Part shown: in pieces, positions 1 through 7,840 of the stretch | Position numbering within the stretch: position 1 is the stretch's first letter | Layout of the letters: every line of letters begins with the position of its first letter | Assembly: GCA_002509745.1 (NCBI GenBank) | Contig: DAWK01000194.1 | Coordinates: 1-24,863, forward strand | Reading direction: 5' to 3' | Length of the DNA: 24,863 nucleotides | Source: Methanobacteriaceae archaeon UBA349 | GTDB taxonomy: Archaea; Methanobacteriota; Methanobacteria; Methanobacteriales; Methanobacteriaceae | Notes under the pieces: generated by a model | Told to the model about the DNA's origin: nothing | Databases searched by the model: none | The model's input: the letters and a program-made list of their open reading frames with translations, nothing else | Translations under genes and position numbers: made by a program

Positions 1-331
1 CTTTGTCAATGTAAGTATCTGAACGCGGAACATAGGCTTCTGGCTGGTAATAATCATAATAACTCACAAAGTATTCTACAGCATTATCTGGGAAAAATTC
101 CTTAAATTCTTCATAAAGCTGGGCGGCAAGGGTTTTATTATGTGAAATAACCAGGGTGGGTTTCTGGACATTTTTAATCACATTAGCCATAGTAAATGTT
201 TTACCAGAACCAGTTACTCCTAAAAGAGTTTGATTAGGAAAACCTTTCTTTATTCCATTAGTAATTGATTTTATGGCCTTGGGCTGGTCACCTAGTGGTT
301 TATAGTTAGATACTAACTCGAATCGGTTCAT
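1..331 (-). CDS. uvrB: UvrABC system protein B, N-terminal part (cut by window edge)
   Basis: Reverse-strand reading from the ATG at 331-329 gives the first 110 residues of UvrB, the DNA helicase-like damage verifier that UvrA loads and that recruits UvrC. It opens [20 protein letters not shown], has Walker A GVTGSGKT at residues 38-45, motif Ia-like [10 protein letters not shown] at about 63-72, and reaches the start of the beta-hairpin ([15 protein letters not shown], about 88-102) that clamps a DNA strand. All of this is diagnostic for the family. The rest of the roughly 650-residue protein lies off the left edge. A GAGG about 10 nt upstream of the ATG can serve as ribosome site. It diverges from uvrC across a 503-bp spacer. 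UvrABC is a bacterial repair system that Methanobacteriales are known to possess, probably by ancient transfer. Confidence 0.96.
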   Translation of the reverse strand, partial: MNRFELVSNYKPLGDQPKAIKSITNGIKKGFPNQTLLGVTGSGKTFTMANVIKNVQKPTLVISHNKTLAAQLYEEFKEFFPDNAVEYFVSYYDYYQPEAYVPRSDTYIDK

Positions 332-834
332 CTCTCTTTTCCTCAGAAAAATCTTACTTTATCTTTAAAATTTAATTCATCTAAATTAATTTCTATTAAG
401 TAATCAGATATTATATTCTGAATAAGTTCAATAAGATTGTAAAATGCATCAAAATTTAAATAAAAAGTGTTATCGCAATGATAGTAATTTATAATAAAAA
501 AACTGTTAAATAAAAAAACGATGTTAATTTTATATAAACAATGATAGTAATTTATAACATAAAAACTTTCCTCTAATATATAATTTTATTATAGTTTTGG
601 TAAAATTTTAAGATAATTATATAAATATTTAAATTAATTTTAATGAAATTAATAGATTAAAATTTCCTTAGAGAGCATTAGAAAAGTAATAATAAATGCA
701 ATAGAGTTTAGAATCCTTTTTAGCAGTTGAAGAACTTTAATAAAGTTTTTATAAATAAAAGGACTACTAGAAGCATATAACTTGTTTATAATCAATATTT
801 ATTTATAATCCATCATCTAAATTGAGGTAAAACA
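332..834. other. AT-rich divergent intergenic region, uvrB/uvrC
   Basis: A 503-bp spacer with no credible ORF. It must hold the divergent promoters of uvrB and uvrC. Its only clear structure is the 19-bp direct repeat described separately. TATA-like runs such as TTTATAAT near 785-790 and 803-809 lie upstream of uvrC, but no single one can be assigned with confidence. Confidence 0.6.
476..557. repeat. 19-bp perfect direct repeat between uvrB and uvrC
   Basis: CAATGATAGTAATTTATAA occurs at 476-494 and again at 539-557, 63 bp start to start. After two or three mismatches, both copies continue with a similar A-run ending in ACT. The sequence is not simple A/T slippage, since it carries C and two G at fixed positions. 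The copies are spaced about six helical turns apart in a divergent promoter region, which suits paired operator sites, but no regulator can be named. Confidence 0.7.
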
Positions 835-2598
835 TTGTCCACACAAGTTGATAATCCCAATGATCTTCCAGATAAAACCGGCGTTTACATAATGAAAGAT
901 TCCCGGGACAATGTAATTTATATTGGAAAGTCAGTATCTTTAAAAAAAAGGGTTAAATCATATTTTAAAGAGTATCATGATTCTCTCAAAACAAAAATCA
1001 TGATGGGCCAGTTCCAAAGCCTGGAATATATCATTACAGATACTGAAAAGGAAGCATTAATATTAGAAGCCAATTTAATAAAAAAATACAGGCCCACATA
1101 TAATGTTCGATTAAAAGACGATAAGAGATACCCTTATATTAAAATTACACGGGAAAAATTTCCGCGCATATTAATCACTAGAAATATTTCTGGAGATGGT
1201 TCTCACTATTTTGGACCATTTACTGATGCCGGCTCAGTTAAAAAAACTGTTAAATTTGTAAAATCTCTTTTTAAAATTCGAGACTGTAAAAGAATGGATG
1301 GCCCTTGTCTTAACAGTCAGATAGATCTATGTCATGCACCTTGTGCCGGACAAATTACAAAAGCAGAATATAAAAAACTTATTGATAGTATCGACCTTTT
1401 TTTCCAGGGCAGATATTCTAAAGTAATAGAAATGCTAGATGAAGAGATGCATATTGCTGCTAAAAATCAAGAATTCGAAAGAGCGGCAGTTATAAGAGAC
1501 CAAATTGAATCCATACATGATGTGATGGAACGTCAAAATGTGGCCTTCAACAACAATATTAATCAAGACATCATTGCCGGCTCTTATGATAAAAAAATGG
1601 CCTGCATGGTTGTTTTCTCAGTTCGTGAGGGTAAAATTACTGGAAAAGACGATTTTTTAATGGCCGGAGTGGAAAATACACCTCCTGAAGATATTTTATC
1701 TGCTTTTATAAAACAGTATTATGCCAACCCTCGATATGTTCCTGGTGAAATCATCTTGCAGTATATAATAAAAGAAGAAAAACTGATTAAAGATTGGCTT
1801 TCTGATATAAGGGAAGCTCCGGTGGAAATTATTGTTCCCCATGATGGTGTGAAGTTTAAATTGATACGGATGGCAGCCAAAAATGCAGATATTATAAAAA
1901 ATCAGAAAAAACAGGTCAAAAATGCTCTTCTAGACCTTAAAAAATATTTAAAACTTCCTAAAATTCCACAAAACATTGAAGGATTTGATGTTTCTAATAT
2001 CTCTGGAAAGTCAGCTGTCGGATCTATGGTAAGTTTTCAGAATGCTCATCCCAAAAAATCCAGATATAGAAAGTACCGAATGGAAACTCCAGGACCTGAT
2101 GACTATGGAATGATGAGAGAACTATTAACACGAAGATATGAAAAGCTTTTAAGAGAAAATGAAGACCATCCAGATTTAATTTTAGTTGATGGTGGTAAAG
2201 GCCAGTTAAAAATTGCAGTTGAAGTTTTAAAATCTCTTAAATTGAACATGATTCCAGTTATTGGACTTGCAAAGGAATTTGAACATATATTTATTCCCCA
2301 AATGAATGAACCAATAATATTACCTCCTAATTCGCAGGCTCTTTTTTTATTGCAAAGAATAAGAGATGAAGCACACCGATTTGCAGTTTCTTACCATCGT
2401 AATATCCGATCAAAGGAAATTGATTACTCCCTGTTGGATGAAATTTCAGGAGTGGGGCCAAAAAGAAAAATTAATCTTTTAAGACACTTTGGTGATATTG
2501 AATCCATAAAAAAAGCAGAGATTGATGATTTAATGCAGGTGAAAGGTATGAATAAAAAAGTTGCCAAAACAATTTATAATTATTTTAATAATATTTGA
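835..2598 (+). CDS. uvrC: UvrABC system protein C (excinuclease)
   Basis: Dual-incision nuclease of nucleotide excision repair. The 587-aa protein has the complete order of domains. An N-terminal GIY-YIG nuclease spans about 11-95, with GVY at 16-18, YIG at 29-31, R39 and E78. Cysteines follow at 151, 158, 166 and 170, in the place where bacterial UvrC binds an Fe-S cluster. A UVR motif that contacts UvrB lies at about 201-236. The RNase H-like 5' nuclease carries D385, D452 in VDGGKGQ and H514. A tandem helix-hairpin-helix lies at about 534-583. The start is TTG at 835, chosen because GAGGT at 824-828 sits 6 nt upstream and no ATG fits better. Length matches bacterial homologues. It is transcribed away from uvrB. 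Confidence 0.97.
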   Translation: MSTQVDNPNDLPDKTGVYIMKDSRDNVIYIGKSVSLKKRVKSYFKEYHDSLKTKIMMGQFQSLEYIITDTEKEALILEANLIKKYRPTYNVRLKDDKRYPYIKITREKFPRILITRNISGDGSHYFGPFTDAGSVKKTVKFVKSLFKIRDCKRMDGPCLNSQIDLCHAPCAGQITKAEYKKLIDSIDLFFQGRYSKVIEMLDEEMHIAAKNQEFERAAVIRDQIESIHDVMERQNVAFNNNINQDIIAGSYDKKMACMVVFSVREGKITGKDDFLMAGVENTPPEDILSAFIKQYYANPRYVPGEIILQYIIKEEKLIKDWLSDIREAPVEIIVPHDGVKFKLIRMAAKNADIIKNQKKQVKNALLDLKKYLKLPKIPQNIEGFDVSNISGKSAVGSMVSFQNAHPKKSRYRKYRMETPGPDDYGMMRELLTRRYEKLLRENEDHPDLILVDGGKGQLKIAVEVLKSLKLNMIPVIGLAKEFEHIFIPQMNEPIILPPNSQALFLLQRIRDEAHRFAVSYHRNIRSKEIDYSLLDEISGVGPKRKINLLRHFGDIESIKKAEIDDLMQVKGMNKKVAKTIYNYFNNI

Positions 2599-2603
2599 AA
2601 TAA

Positions 2604-2650
2604 TTCATGATTCTAATAAGTATCATGAAGTTCTATTTTATTCTTATTTT
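2604..2650 (+). terminator. Putative terminator of uvrC
   Basis: Six bases after the uvrC stop codon is a perfect 7-bp inverted repeat, TTCATGA at 2604-2610 and TCATGAA at 2623-2629, with a 12-nt loop. A T-rich tract follows directly (CTATTTTATTCTTATTTTTT). Archaeal termination relies mainly on the U-tract, so the stem may be incidental. Confidence 0.5.
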
Positions 2651-3019
2651 TTATATTAATTAATAATCTGGCCATTTTAATCCCTATTTTCCAATTATCA
2701 ATTAAATGAAATTAAGTGATTTTTTAAATTAAAACAGCCATTTTGCATTTTAAAAATTATTATATAAAACTATTAATATTATTTAGATGAATAAAATAGT
2801 ATAATGATTTATAATTACATTTAAAAAAAAATAAAGAGTGTTTTTTATTTGTTTAGATAAAAATTTAAGTAAAAAACAACAATAAATAGTATATAATAGT
2901 ATTATGTAACTATGAAAATTTTTCAAATAGATTATAAATGATAATAAAATTCCTTGATATATATTTCTCATAATAGATTTGTATCATTATGTTAATAAAT
3001 AATATTAATGGTGGATAAA
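2651..3019. other. AT-rich intergenic region before the response regulator
   Basis: About 370 bp that is nearly all A/T. I see no supported gene. A 9-bp inverted repeat (TGTTTTTTA near 2849, TAAAAAACA near 2870) is the only structure noticed, and it is weak in such biased sequence. The promoter of the downstream regulator should lie in the right half. Confidence 0.5.
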
Positions 3020-4291
3020 ATGCCGGATACAAAATTACTGGTTGTAGAAGATGAAAGCATTGTGGCCATGGACATTAAACATAGAGCTGAAGGCCTAGGA
3101 TACACCGTGATGAGCATAGCCTCTTCAGGTGAAGAAGCTATCGAAAAAACTAAAAAATATAAACCAGATCTTGTATTAATGGATATTGTATTAAAAGGTA
3201 AAATGGATGGTGTTGAAGCTGCTCAGGTGATTCGAGAGAAGTTTGACATACCTATTGTTTATTTAACTGCGTATTCTGATGAAAAAACACTTGGAAGAGC
3301 CAAACTAACCGGGCCTTTTGGATATATAATCAAACCATTTGAAGACCGAGAACTTCACAGTGCCGTGGAAGTTGCTCTTTATAAACATCAAATGGATAGT
3401 AAACTTAAAGAAAGTGAAGAAAAGTATCGAAATCTATTTGAATCGTTTCCAGACCCTATTCTATTACTTGATTCGCAAGGAAATATTACTTTTATGAATC
3501 AAACTTTGGAACAGATTATTGGAATTAGGCGAAAAAGAATCATTGGGAAATCGATTTTAAACCTTGCTCAGAAGGGATTTTTTATTGAAGAGGAAATTCA
3601 AGGTTATGTGGATTCAATTCCATCGATAATAGAACATGAAGAAACCGAACCATTTGAAATGAATCTCTTTGATAAAAATGGGCAAGAACTTTATTTTGAA
3701 ATATATTCCTCTGTTTTAAGTTCAGAAGAACATGGGCCCATAATTCAATTTATTGGTCACGATATAACTTCTAGAGTTGAAGCTGAAGAACAAAGAGGAG
3801 AATTAATTAGGGAAAAGGCACGTGTAGAGTTATATGGTTTTGTAGTTAGTGCAGTACCTGTTTTTGCTTCTTCAATTCCCCCACAACTTAGAAATACTAT
3901 TATAAAAAATTTTGCGGATAGATTTGAGAAAAATGTTAAGCCGAATTTTATTAAAGAAATGTCTGCAAAGGGTTTCTTAGGCCTAATAAAAGAACATGGT
4001 AATCAAAACAATATAGAAATTTTTAATGCGTATTTAGTTTGGATAAGTGAGCTTTTATCTAACTTAGGTATAAAAACCAGAATTATTAGAACCGAATCTA
4101 AAATTAAACTGGAATTCATCACATTTCCCTGGATAGAAGAAGCCCGTAAAAACCCTATTTTTACTCTGATCTTTAGAGCTATGATTATTAGAAGCTTCAC
4201 CTGGACTGGACTAAAAGGAACAGTTACTCAAACATCAAGTCTTCTGGAAGGTTCCAAGAATATAAAATTCGAATTTTACATTCCTAACTAA
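3020..4291 (+). CDS. Response regulator: REC-PAS with C-terminal methanogen output-type domain
   Basis: Cytoplasmic signal-transduction protein of 423 aa. A receiver domain spans 1-120, with acidic pocket E10/D11, phosphoacceptor D55 (LVLMDIV), T83 and K105 (IIKPFE). A PAS sensor domain spans about 131-250, ending in FIGHDIT. The C-terminal region from about 262 lacks a DNA-binding fold or kinase motifs. It resembles the methanogen output domain (MetOD1 type) described for archaeal two-component proteins; this match is from memory and moderately sure. The ATG at 3020 is preferred over the in-frame ATG at 3008 because GGTGG at 3010-3014 is 5 nt upstream and nothing suitable precedes 3008. A KaiC-like ATPase gene follows 98 nt later on the same strand. 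No histidine kinase is in the window. Confidence 0.88.
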   Translation: MPDTKLLVVEDESIVAMDIKHRAEGLGYTVMSIASSGEEAIEKTKKYKPDLVLMDIVLKGKMDGVEAAQVIREKFDIPIVYLTAYSDEKTLGRAKLTGPFGYIIKPFEDRELHSAVEVALYKHQMDSKLKESEEKYRNLFESFPDPILLLDSQGNITFMNQTLEQIIGIRRKRIIGKSILNLAQKGFFIEEEIQGYVDSIPSIIEHEETEPFEMNLFDKNGQELYFEIYSSVLSSEEHGPIIQFIGHDITSRVEAEEQRGELIREKARVELYGFVVSAVPVFASSIPPQLRNTIIKNFADRFEKNVKPNFIKEMSAKGFLGLIKEHGNQNNIEIFNAYLVWISELLSNLGIKTRIIRTESKIKLEFITFPWIEEARKNPIFTLIFRAMIIRSFTWTGLKGTVTQTSSLLEGSKNIKFEFYIPN

Positions 4292-4389
4292 CTCTTTTAT
4301 AAAAATATGCAATTAGTATGCTTTTATATATTTATTAATTTATTAAATTTTATTAGAATATTATTTAAATTAATAAGGAGGAGGCGACT

Positions 4390-5103
4390 ATGTTAGAGCG
4401 AATAAAAACAGGAATTGATACATTAGACAATATTATCGAAGGATTTCCTCAAGGCCGGACTTTACTGGTTACTGGTGATGCAGGATCTGGAAAAACTATT
4501 TTTGGACTACAGTTTGCAATAAGCTGTGCAAAAGAAGGTTTAAAAACTGCTTATATTACAACTGAAGAAGATGATGAAGATTTAGAACTGCAAAGTAGGT
4601 CTTTTGGATGGGATATTGACTCTCTGAAAAAAAAAGGATATTTAAACCTAATTGAACTTGCAGGGTTAAGGGCCAGAATTACCGAAGCAGAAATGAATAT
4701 TGGAGTCGATTCTGTAAAAGGTGACTTTGAAAAATTAATTCATAATATTTCTCCAGATACCCAAGTCGTCATTATAGATAGTTTAGGGAGTTATACTGCA
4801 AAATTAACCCCCTATGAATTTAGGGATCGTTTTGATCATTTAATATATGAATTAAAGCAGAAAAAAATTACTTCTATGATTATTTTAGATAGTTCTACCT
4901 CACACGAATATAATGAACTGGCATTATTTTCTGTTTATGGTGCTATAAGACTCATGAAAAGAGAAAATCCATATACTGGCCAAAGGGAAAGGATAATGGA
5001 TATTGTTAAAATGAGAAGTACTAAAACGCCTATTGAATTCATAACATATTATATTGGATCTGATGGAATTGAAATAATTGATAAAATAGAAAAAGAGATT
5101 TAA
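4390..5103 (+). CDS. KaiC-like (RecA-superfamily) ATPase, single domain
   Basis: A 237-aa protein with one KaiC domain. It shows Walker A GDAGSGKT at 29-36, the catalytic Glu pair in TTEE at 57-60, Walker B VVIID at 126-130 with Ser131 next to it, and the family's C-terminal KMRSTKTP at 208-214. True cyanobacterial KaiC has two such domains; archaea have many single-domain versions proposed to act as signalling hubs with two-component proteins. Here the gene follows a response regulator, which supports a signalling role by inference. AAGGAGGAGG at 4375-4384, 5 nt before the ATG, is the strongest ribosome site in the window, suggesting high translation. A TATA-like TTTTATATATTT at about 4321-4332 could give it its own promoter. 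Confidence 0.9.
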   Translation: MLERIKTGIDTLDNIIEGFPQGRTLLVTGDAGSGKTIFGLQFAISCAKEGLKTAYITTEEDDEDLELQSRSFGWDIDSLKKKGYLNLIELAGLRARITEAEMNIGVDSVKGDFEKLIHNISPDTQVVIIDSLGSYTAKLTPYEFRDRFDHLIYELKQKKITSMIILDSSTSHEYNELALFSVYGAIRLMKRENPYTGQRERIMDIVKMRSTKTPIEFITYYIGSDGIEIIDKIEKEI

Positions 5104-5173
5104 ATTATTCATTTTATTCTAAAAATGATAAAATAGAAAAAGAGATTTAAATTATTCATTTTATTCTAAAAAT
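5080..5173. repeat. 47-bp perfect tandem duplication across the kaiC-like stop codon
   Basis: Unit 5080-5126 is repeated exactly at 5127-5173, and a decayed third copy starts at 5174. The first copy holds the last seven codons and TAA of the KaiC-like gene; the second copy is entirely untranslated. The repeat adds extra T-rich stretches (ATTATTCATTTTATTCT) downstream of the stop, so it may duplicate the transcription-termination tract. Confidence 0.9.
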
Positions 5174-5204
5174 AATAAAATAAGAAAAAATTTAAAATAA
5201 AATA

Positions 5205-5220
5205 CAGTGGAAAAAAAAAT
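5205..5220 (-). terminator. Poly-T terminator of the M42 peptidase gene
   Basis: On the minus strand, nine consecutive T (complement of A at 5211-5219) lie about 22-30 nt beyond the stop codon of the M42 peptidase. This is the typical archaeal factor-independent termination signal. Confidence 0.5.
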
Positions 5221-5240
5221 TTTCTTATAAAATATACCAT

Positions 5241-6281
5241 TTATAAGTTATTAATCGCACTTACCAGCAAGTTAATTGTATTTTCAATATCTTCCATGCT
5301 AGCAATACTGACTGTAGTGTGTATGTACCTAGTAGGCACAGATACTACTCCGGCAGGAATACCCTCTCTGGTTAAGTGAATAGCAGTAGCATCAGTAGTT
5401 CCACCTTCACTAACTTCTAATTGTACTGGGATTTCTGCTTCATCTGCAGCTGAAGTCAGCCATTTTTTAATGGTCGGATGAGTAATTATTCCCCGCCCGC
5501 TGGCATCAGTAAGAATAATTGCCGGGCCTTTACCAATTTTTGCTGGTGCTTCATCTTCTTTAATTCCCGGGTGATCTCCTGCAATGGTCACATCAAGTGC
5601 CAGAGCAAAATCTGGATCAATTTTAAAAGCTGATGTTTTAGCTCCCTTTAATCCAACTTCTTCTTGAACAGTTCCTACACCATAAATATTGGCCTTTGAA
5701 TTTACCCTTTTCAGAGTTTCAATCATTATTAAACAACCAATTCGGTTATCTAATGCTTTACCTGTGATTAATGAATTAGGTAATTCTGCGTAAGTATGAT
5801 TAAATACAATAGGATCTCCAATACTGACCATTTTTAAGGCCTCTTCATCACTGGAAGCACCTATATCAATAAACATATTTTCATAGCCAGTAATTTTCTT
5901 TCGTTCAGCTGCTTTCATTCTGTGTGGTGGCTTAGAACCAATAACTCCAAATACTGAACCATTTTCAGTATTAATATAAACTGTCTGATTTAAAAGCATC
6001 TGGTCATTAATTCCCCCAATTTTAGAGAATTTAATAAACCCTTTTTTATCAATGTGTCGCACCATAAGTCCGATTTCGTCCATGTGTGCGGCAAGCATGA
6101 CTTTTGGGCCATCCGGACTGCCTTTTTTAAGAGCAATTATATTCCCTAATCTATCTTCTTCTATATGATCAGCATGATCAGTTAATTCATCAGAGATAAT
6201 TTTAGTAACTTCACCTTCGAATCCAGATATTCCTGGGACATCAGAAAGTTTTTTCATGAGTTCTTTCATTTTTTTAACCAT
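5241..6281 (-). CDS. M42 family metallopeptidase (TET-type aminopeptidase / endoglucanase M-like)
   Basis: A 346-aa co-catalytic di-metal aminopeptidase of family M42, whose members form large tetrahedral complexes that trim peptides left by the proteasome. The expected ligands are all visible: H66 in AAHMDEIG, bridging D178 in GKALDNRIG, catalytic E207 and ligand E208 in VQEEVG, D230 in ALDVT, and H321 in YIHTTVS. Length is normal. Two starts are close together. The ATG at 6281-6279 overlaps an AAGGATGG sequence, while the ATG at 6269-6267 (M5) has that sequence in a better ribosome-site position, so translation may begin at [10 protein letters not shown]. It converges with the KaiC-like gene. 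Substrate preference cannot be read from sequence. Confidence 0.95.
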   Translation of the reverse strand: MVKKMKELMKKLSDVPGISGFEGEVTKIISDELTDHADHIEEDRLGNIIALKKGSPDGPKVMLAAHMDEIGLMVRHIDKKGFIKFSKIGGINDQMLLNQTVYINTENGSVFGVIGSKPPHRMKAAERKKITGYENMFIDIGASSDEEALKMVSIGDPIVFNHTYAELPNSLITGKALDNRIGCLIMIETLKRVNSKANIYGVGTVQEEVGLKGAKTSAFKIDPDFALALDVTIAGDHPGIKEDEAPAKIGKGPAIILTDASGRGIITHPTIKKWLTSAADEAEIPVQLEVSEGGTTDATAIHLTREGIPAGVVSVPTRYIHTTVSIASMEDIENTINLLVSAINNL

Positions 6282-6374
6282 CCTTAAAAATTAGCGAATA
6301 TGATCTTTATTAATTTATTTGTATATTAATTGGGAGTTAATTGATTATTTATTGTTTTAAAAGAGCTTTTAAAT

Positions 6375-6605
6375 CTATTTGATTGATTTAATCAACACTA
6401 AAATTCCAACAAGTACAATTAAAATTTGAGGCCATGATTGAAGATACTGGACTGGTATTAAACCCATGTTAACAGCATACCATAATGTACCAATTAAAAC
6501 TAGGCATATTCCAATATAAATTCCCCAAATATTTTTTTTACTCTTTTTTTCTTTAACATCGTATTTTGAAGTCGTCTCAGCATTAATGTCAATATCTTCT
6601 TTCAT
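6375..6605 (-). CDS. Small two-TM protein, LiaF/DUF5668-like transmembrane region
   Basis: A 76-aa protein. A charged N-terminal tail (about 1-26, rich in K, D and E) is followed by two hydrophobic segments (about 28-45 and 56-75). The pattern IWGIYIG...LIGTLW...NMGLI...WPQILIVLVGILVL resembles the small membrane region found in LiaI/LiaF-type and DUF5668 proteins. Function is unknown; in bacteria such modules take part in envelope-stress sensing. The start is ATG at 6605 because AGGTGA lies 5 nt upstream; an in-frame GTG at 6614 is part of that ribosome site. It lies 93 bp upstream of the M42 peptidase on the same strand, so the two may share a transcript. Confidence 0.72.
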   Translation of the reverse strand: MKEDIDINAETTSKYDVKEKKSKKNIWGIYIGICLVLIGTLWYAVNMGLIPVQYLQSWPQILIVLVGILVLIKSIK

Positions 6606-6855
6606 AGAAATCACCTACTATTATTAAATCATGAGTTTTAAGTCTTAAAATTAATTATAGTTAATTATTATAGTTTAATTTGAATTATTGATTGATTTTT
6701 TTAATTTCTTATTAAATACTATAAATAATTTTTTTATTATTGTATTTTAGATTTGGGAATAGTCTAAAAATTCCATCCAATAGATATTTCTTATGTTTTC
6801 ATATACAATTAAATTACCGGATATTTTAAATTAATTAGTCAATTTCAATACTATA

Positions 6856-6905
6856 TTAATAATATTTGAATTACATTGAATTGTAATATTTATTAATATT
6901 ATTAA
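6856..6905. repeat. Imperfect AT-rich palindrome
   Basis: TTAATAATATT at 6856-6866 is the exact reverse complement of 6895-6905. Inside it ATTACA at 6870-6875 pairs with TGTAAT at 6882-6887 around a TTGAAT loop. Seventeen pairs in total span 50 bp, about 90 bp upstream of the ligase start. It could be an operator or an RNA hairpin, but base composition makes chance pairing easier. Confidence 0.45.
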
Positions 6906-6958
6906 GAATTTTAATTGTGAAATAATTCTTACTTAATATATAAGCTCAAAAAACATTA

Positions 6959-6970
6959 ATTATTATATAA
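6959..6970 (+). promoter_or_regulatory. TATA box for a leaderless transcript of the phosphopantoate ligase gene
   Basis: ATTATTATATAA is centred about 27 bp upstream of the ATG at 6992, the normal distance from an archaeal TATA box to the transcription start. The bases before the ATG (CCTAATTTTTATT) hold no Shine-Dalgarno match, unlike most genes here. Together these suggest a transcript that starts at or within a few bases of the start codon. Confidence 0.55.
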
Positions 6971-6991
6971 CAAATAAACCTAATTTTTATT

Positions 6992-7735
6992 ATGATTCCC
7001 AAAAATCATCCTCGTTACCATTCTCTGGTTCTCAGGGATAAAATAGTAAAAGCCCATAAAGATGGTATTCTTGCAGATTCGGGAATGATAGCTCATGGAC
7101 GTGGAGAAGCATTTGATTATTTAATAGGTGAAAAAACAAGTGCACCTGCTAAAAATTCTATTAAAGCGGCCGCAGCAGCATTAATATTGGCAAAAAACCC
7201 TGTTTTATCAGTCAATGGAAACACTGCAGCACTGGTTGCAGATGAAATAGTAGAATTATGTCAGGTATTAGATGCTAAAATTGAAATTAATCTTTTTTAC
7301 CGTACTCCTGAAAGAGTGGATGCTATTGAAGATGTCTTAAAAAAAGCAGGTGCTTCAGAAGTTTTAGGTGTAAATTCTGATAATTTAAAATACATTGATA
7401 GTATAGAAAGCCCACGGGCCACCGCAAGTCAAACTGGAATCTATGGCGCAGATGTAGTTCTTGTCCCATTAGAAGATGGAGATAGAGCGGAAATATTAGT
7501 TAATAGTGGTAAAAAAATTATCACCATAGATTTAAACCCACTTTCCAGGACAGCTCAAATGTCTTCTATTACCATAGTTGATAATATTGTTCGAGTTATT
7601 CCATTATTAAAAGAAATGGTCTTATTTTTAAAGGAAAAAGATAATGAATATATTGAAAATATTTTAAAGAGTTTTAATAATAAGAAAAACTTAAAAGAGT
7701 CTTTAAAGATTATAGAAATAAAGAAAACTAATTAA
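6992..7735 (+). CDS. 4-phosphopantoate--beta-alanine ligase (phosphopantothenate synthetase)
   Basis: Archaeal CoA-biosynthesis enzyme that joins 4-phosphopantoate and beta-alanine using ATP to give 4'-phosphopantothenate. It replaces the bacterial pantothenate synthetase/pantothenate kinase steps. The 247-aa sequence has the family's opening IPKNHPRYHSL, the conserved GMIAHGRGEAFDYLIGE stretch at about 31-47, LSVNGNTAAL at about 72-81, and a late NPLSRTAQMSSITIVDNI block (about 187-204). Members of this former DUF137 family are about 240-260 aa, so it is full length. There is no ribosome site before the ATG, and a TATA box at the right distance suggests leaderless expression. A P-loop kinase of UPF0200 and UPF0201 follow on the same strand, 105 bp downstream. 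Confidence 0.93.
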   Translation: MIPKNHPRYHSLVLRDKIVKAHKDGILADSGMIAHGRGEAFDYLIGEKTSAPAKNSIKAAAAALILAKNPVLSVNGNTAALVADEIVELCQVLDAKIEINLFYRTPERVDAIEDVLKKAGASEVLGVNSDNLKYIDSIESPRATASQTGIYGADVVLVPLEDGDRAEILVNSGKKIITIDLNPLSRTAQMSSITIVDNIVRVIPLLKEMVLFLKEKDNEYIENILKSFNNKKNLKESLKIIEIKKTN

Positions 7736-7840
7736 GTAAATATTAATTTATAGTATTTAAATAAATTAAATATTCTTATTATTATTAGAATTTTATTTGT
7801 AATGTATTTAATTTTACAATATTTAATATGAAGTGGAAAA

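Larger units (their letters stand above)
6606..6991. other. AT-rich divergent intergenic region
   Basis: A 386-bp spacer between the small membrane protein and the CoA-pathway ligase. It contains an imperfect palindrome at 6856-6905 and a TATA element at 6959-6970, both listed separately. T-runs near 6696-6704 and 6731-6737 are present. I see no gene. Confidence 0.5.

Noticed and set aside
332-834. tRNA or small structured RNA gene in the long AT-rich spacers (also 2651-3019, 6606-6991, 20889-21348)
   Set aside because: No cloverleaf, T-loop consensus or GC-rich stem was seen; structured archaeal RNAs usually stand out as GC-rich islands in such DNA.
2841-2878. 9-bp inverted repeat of T and A runs before the response regulator
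   Set aside because: Only one G/C pair at each arm in strongly biased sequence; easily produced by chance.
2783-2971. 62-codon minus-strand reading frame upstream of the response regulator, rich in I, L, Y and F
   Set aside because: It lies in almost pure A/T sequence, has no ribosome site, and its composition is what random AT-rich DNA gives.
3008-3019. ATG at 3008 as start of the response regulator
   Set aside because: No ribosome site upstream, whereas GGTGG fits the ATG at 3020; four extra residues precede the receiver domain.
4292-4345. Short TATGC direct repeat after the response regulator gene, considered as a terminator stem
   Set aside because: The two copies are direct, not inverted, so they form no stem; only the following T-rich stretch could matter.
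5080-5240. CRISPR-like repeat array
   Set aside because: The repeats are directly adjacent with no spacers, only two full copies exist, and no cas genes are nearby.
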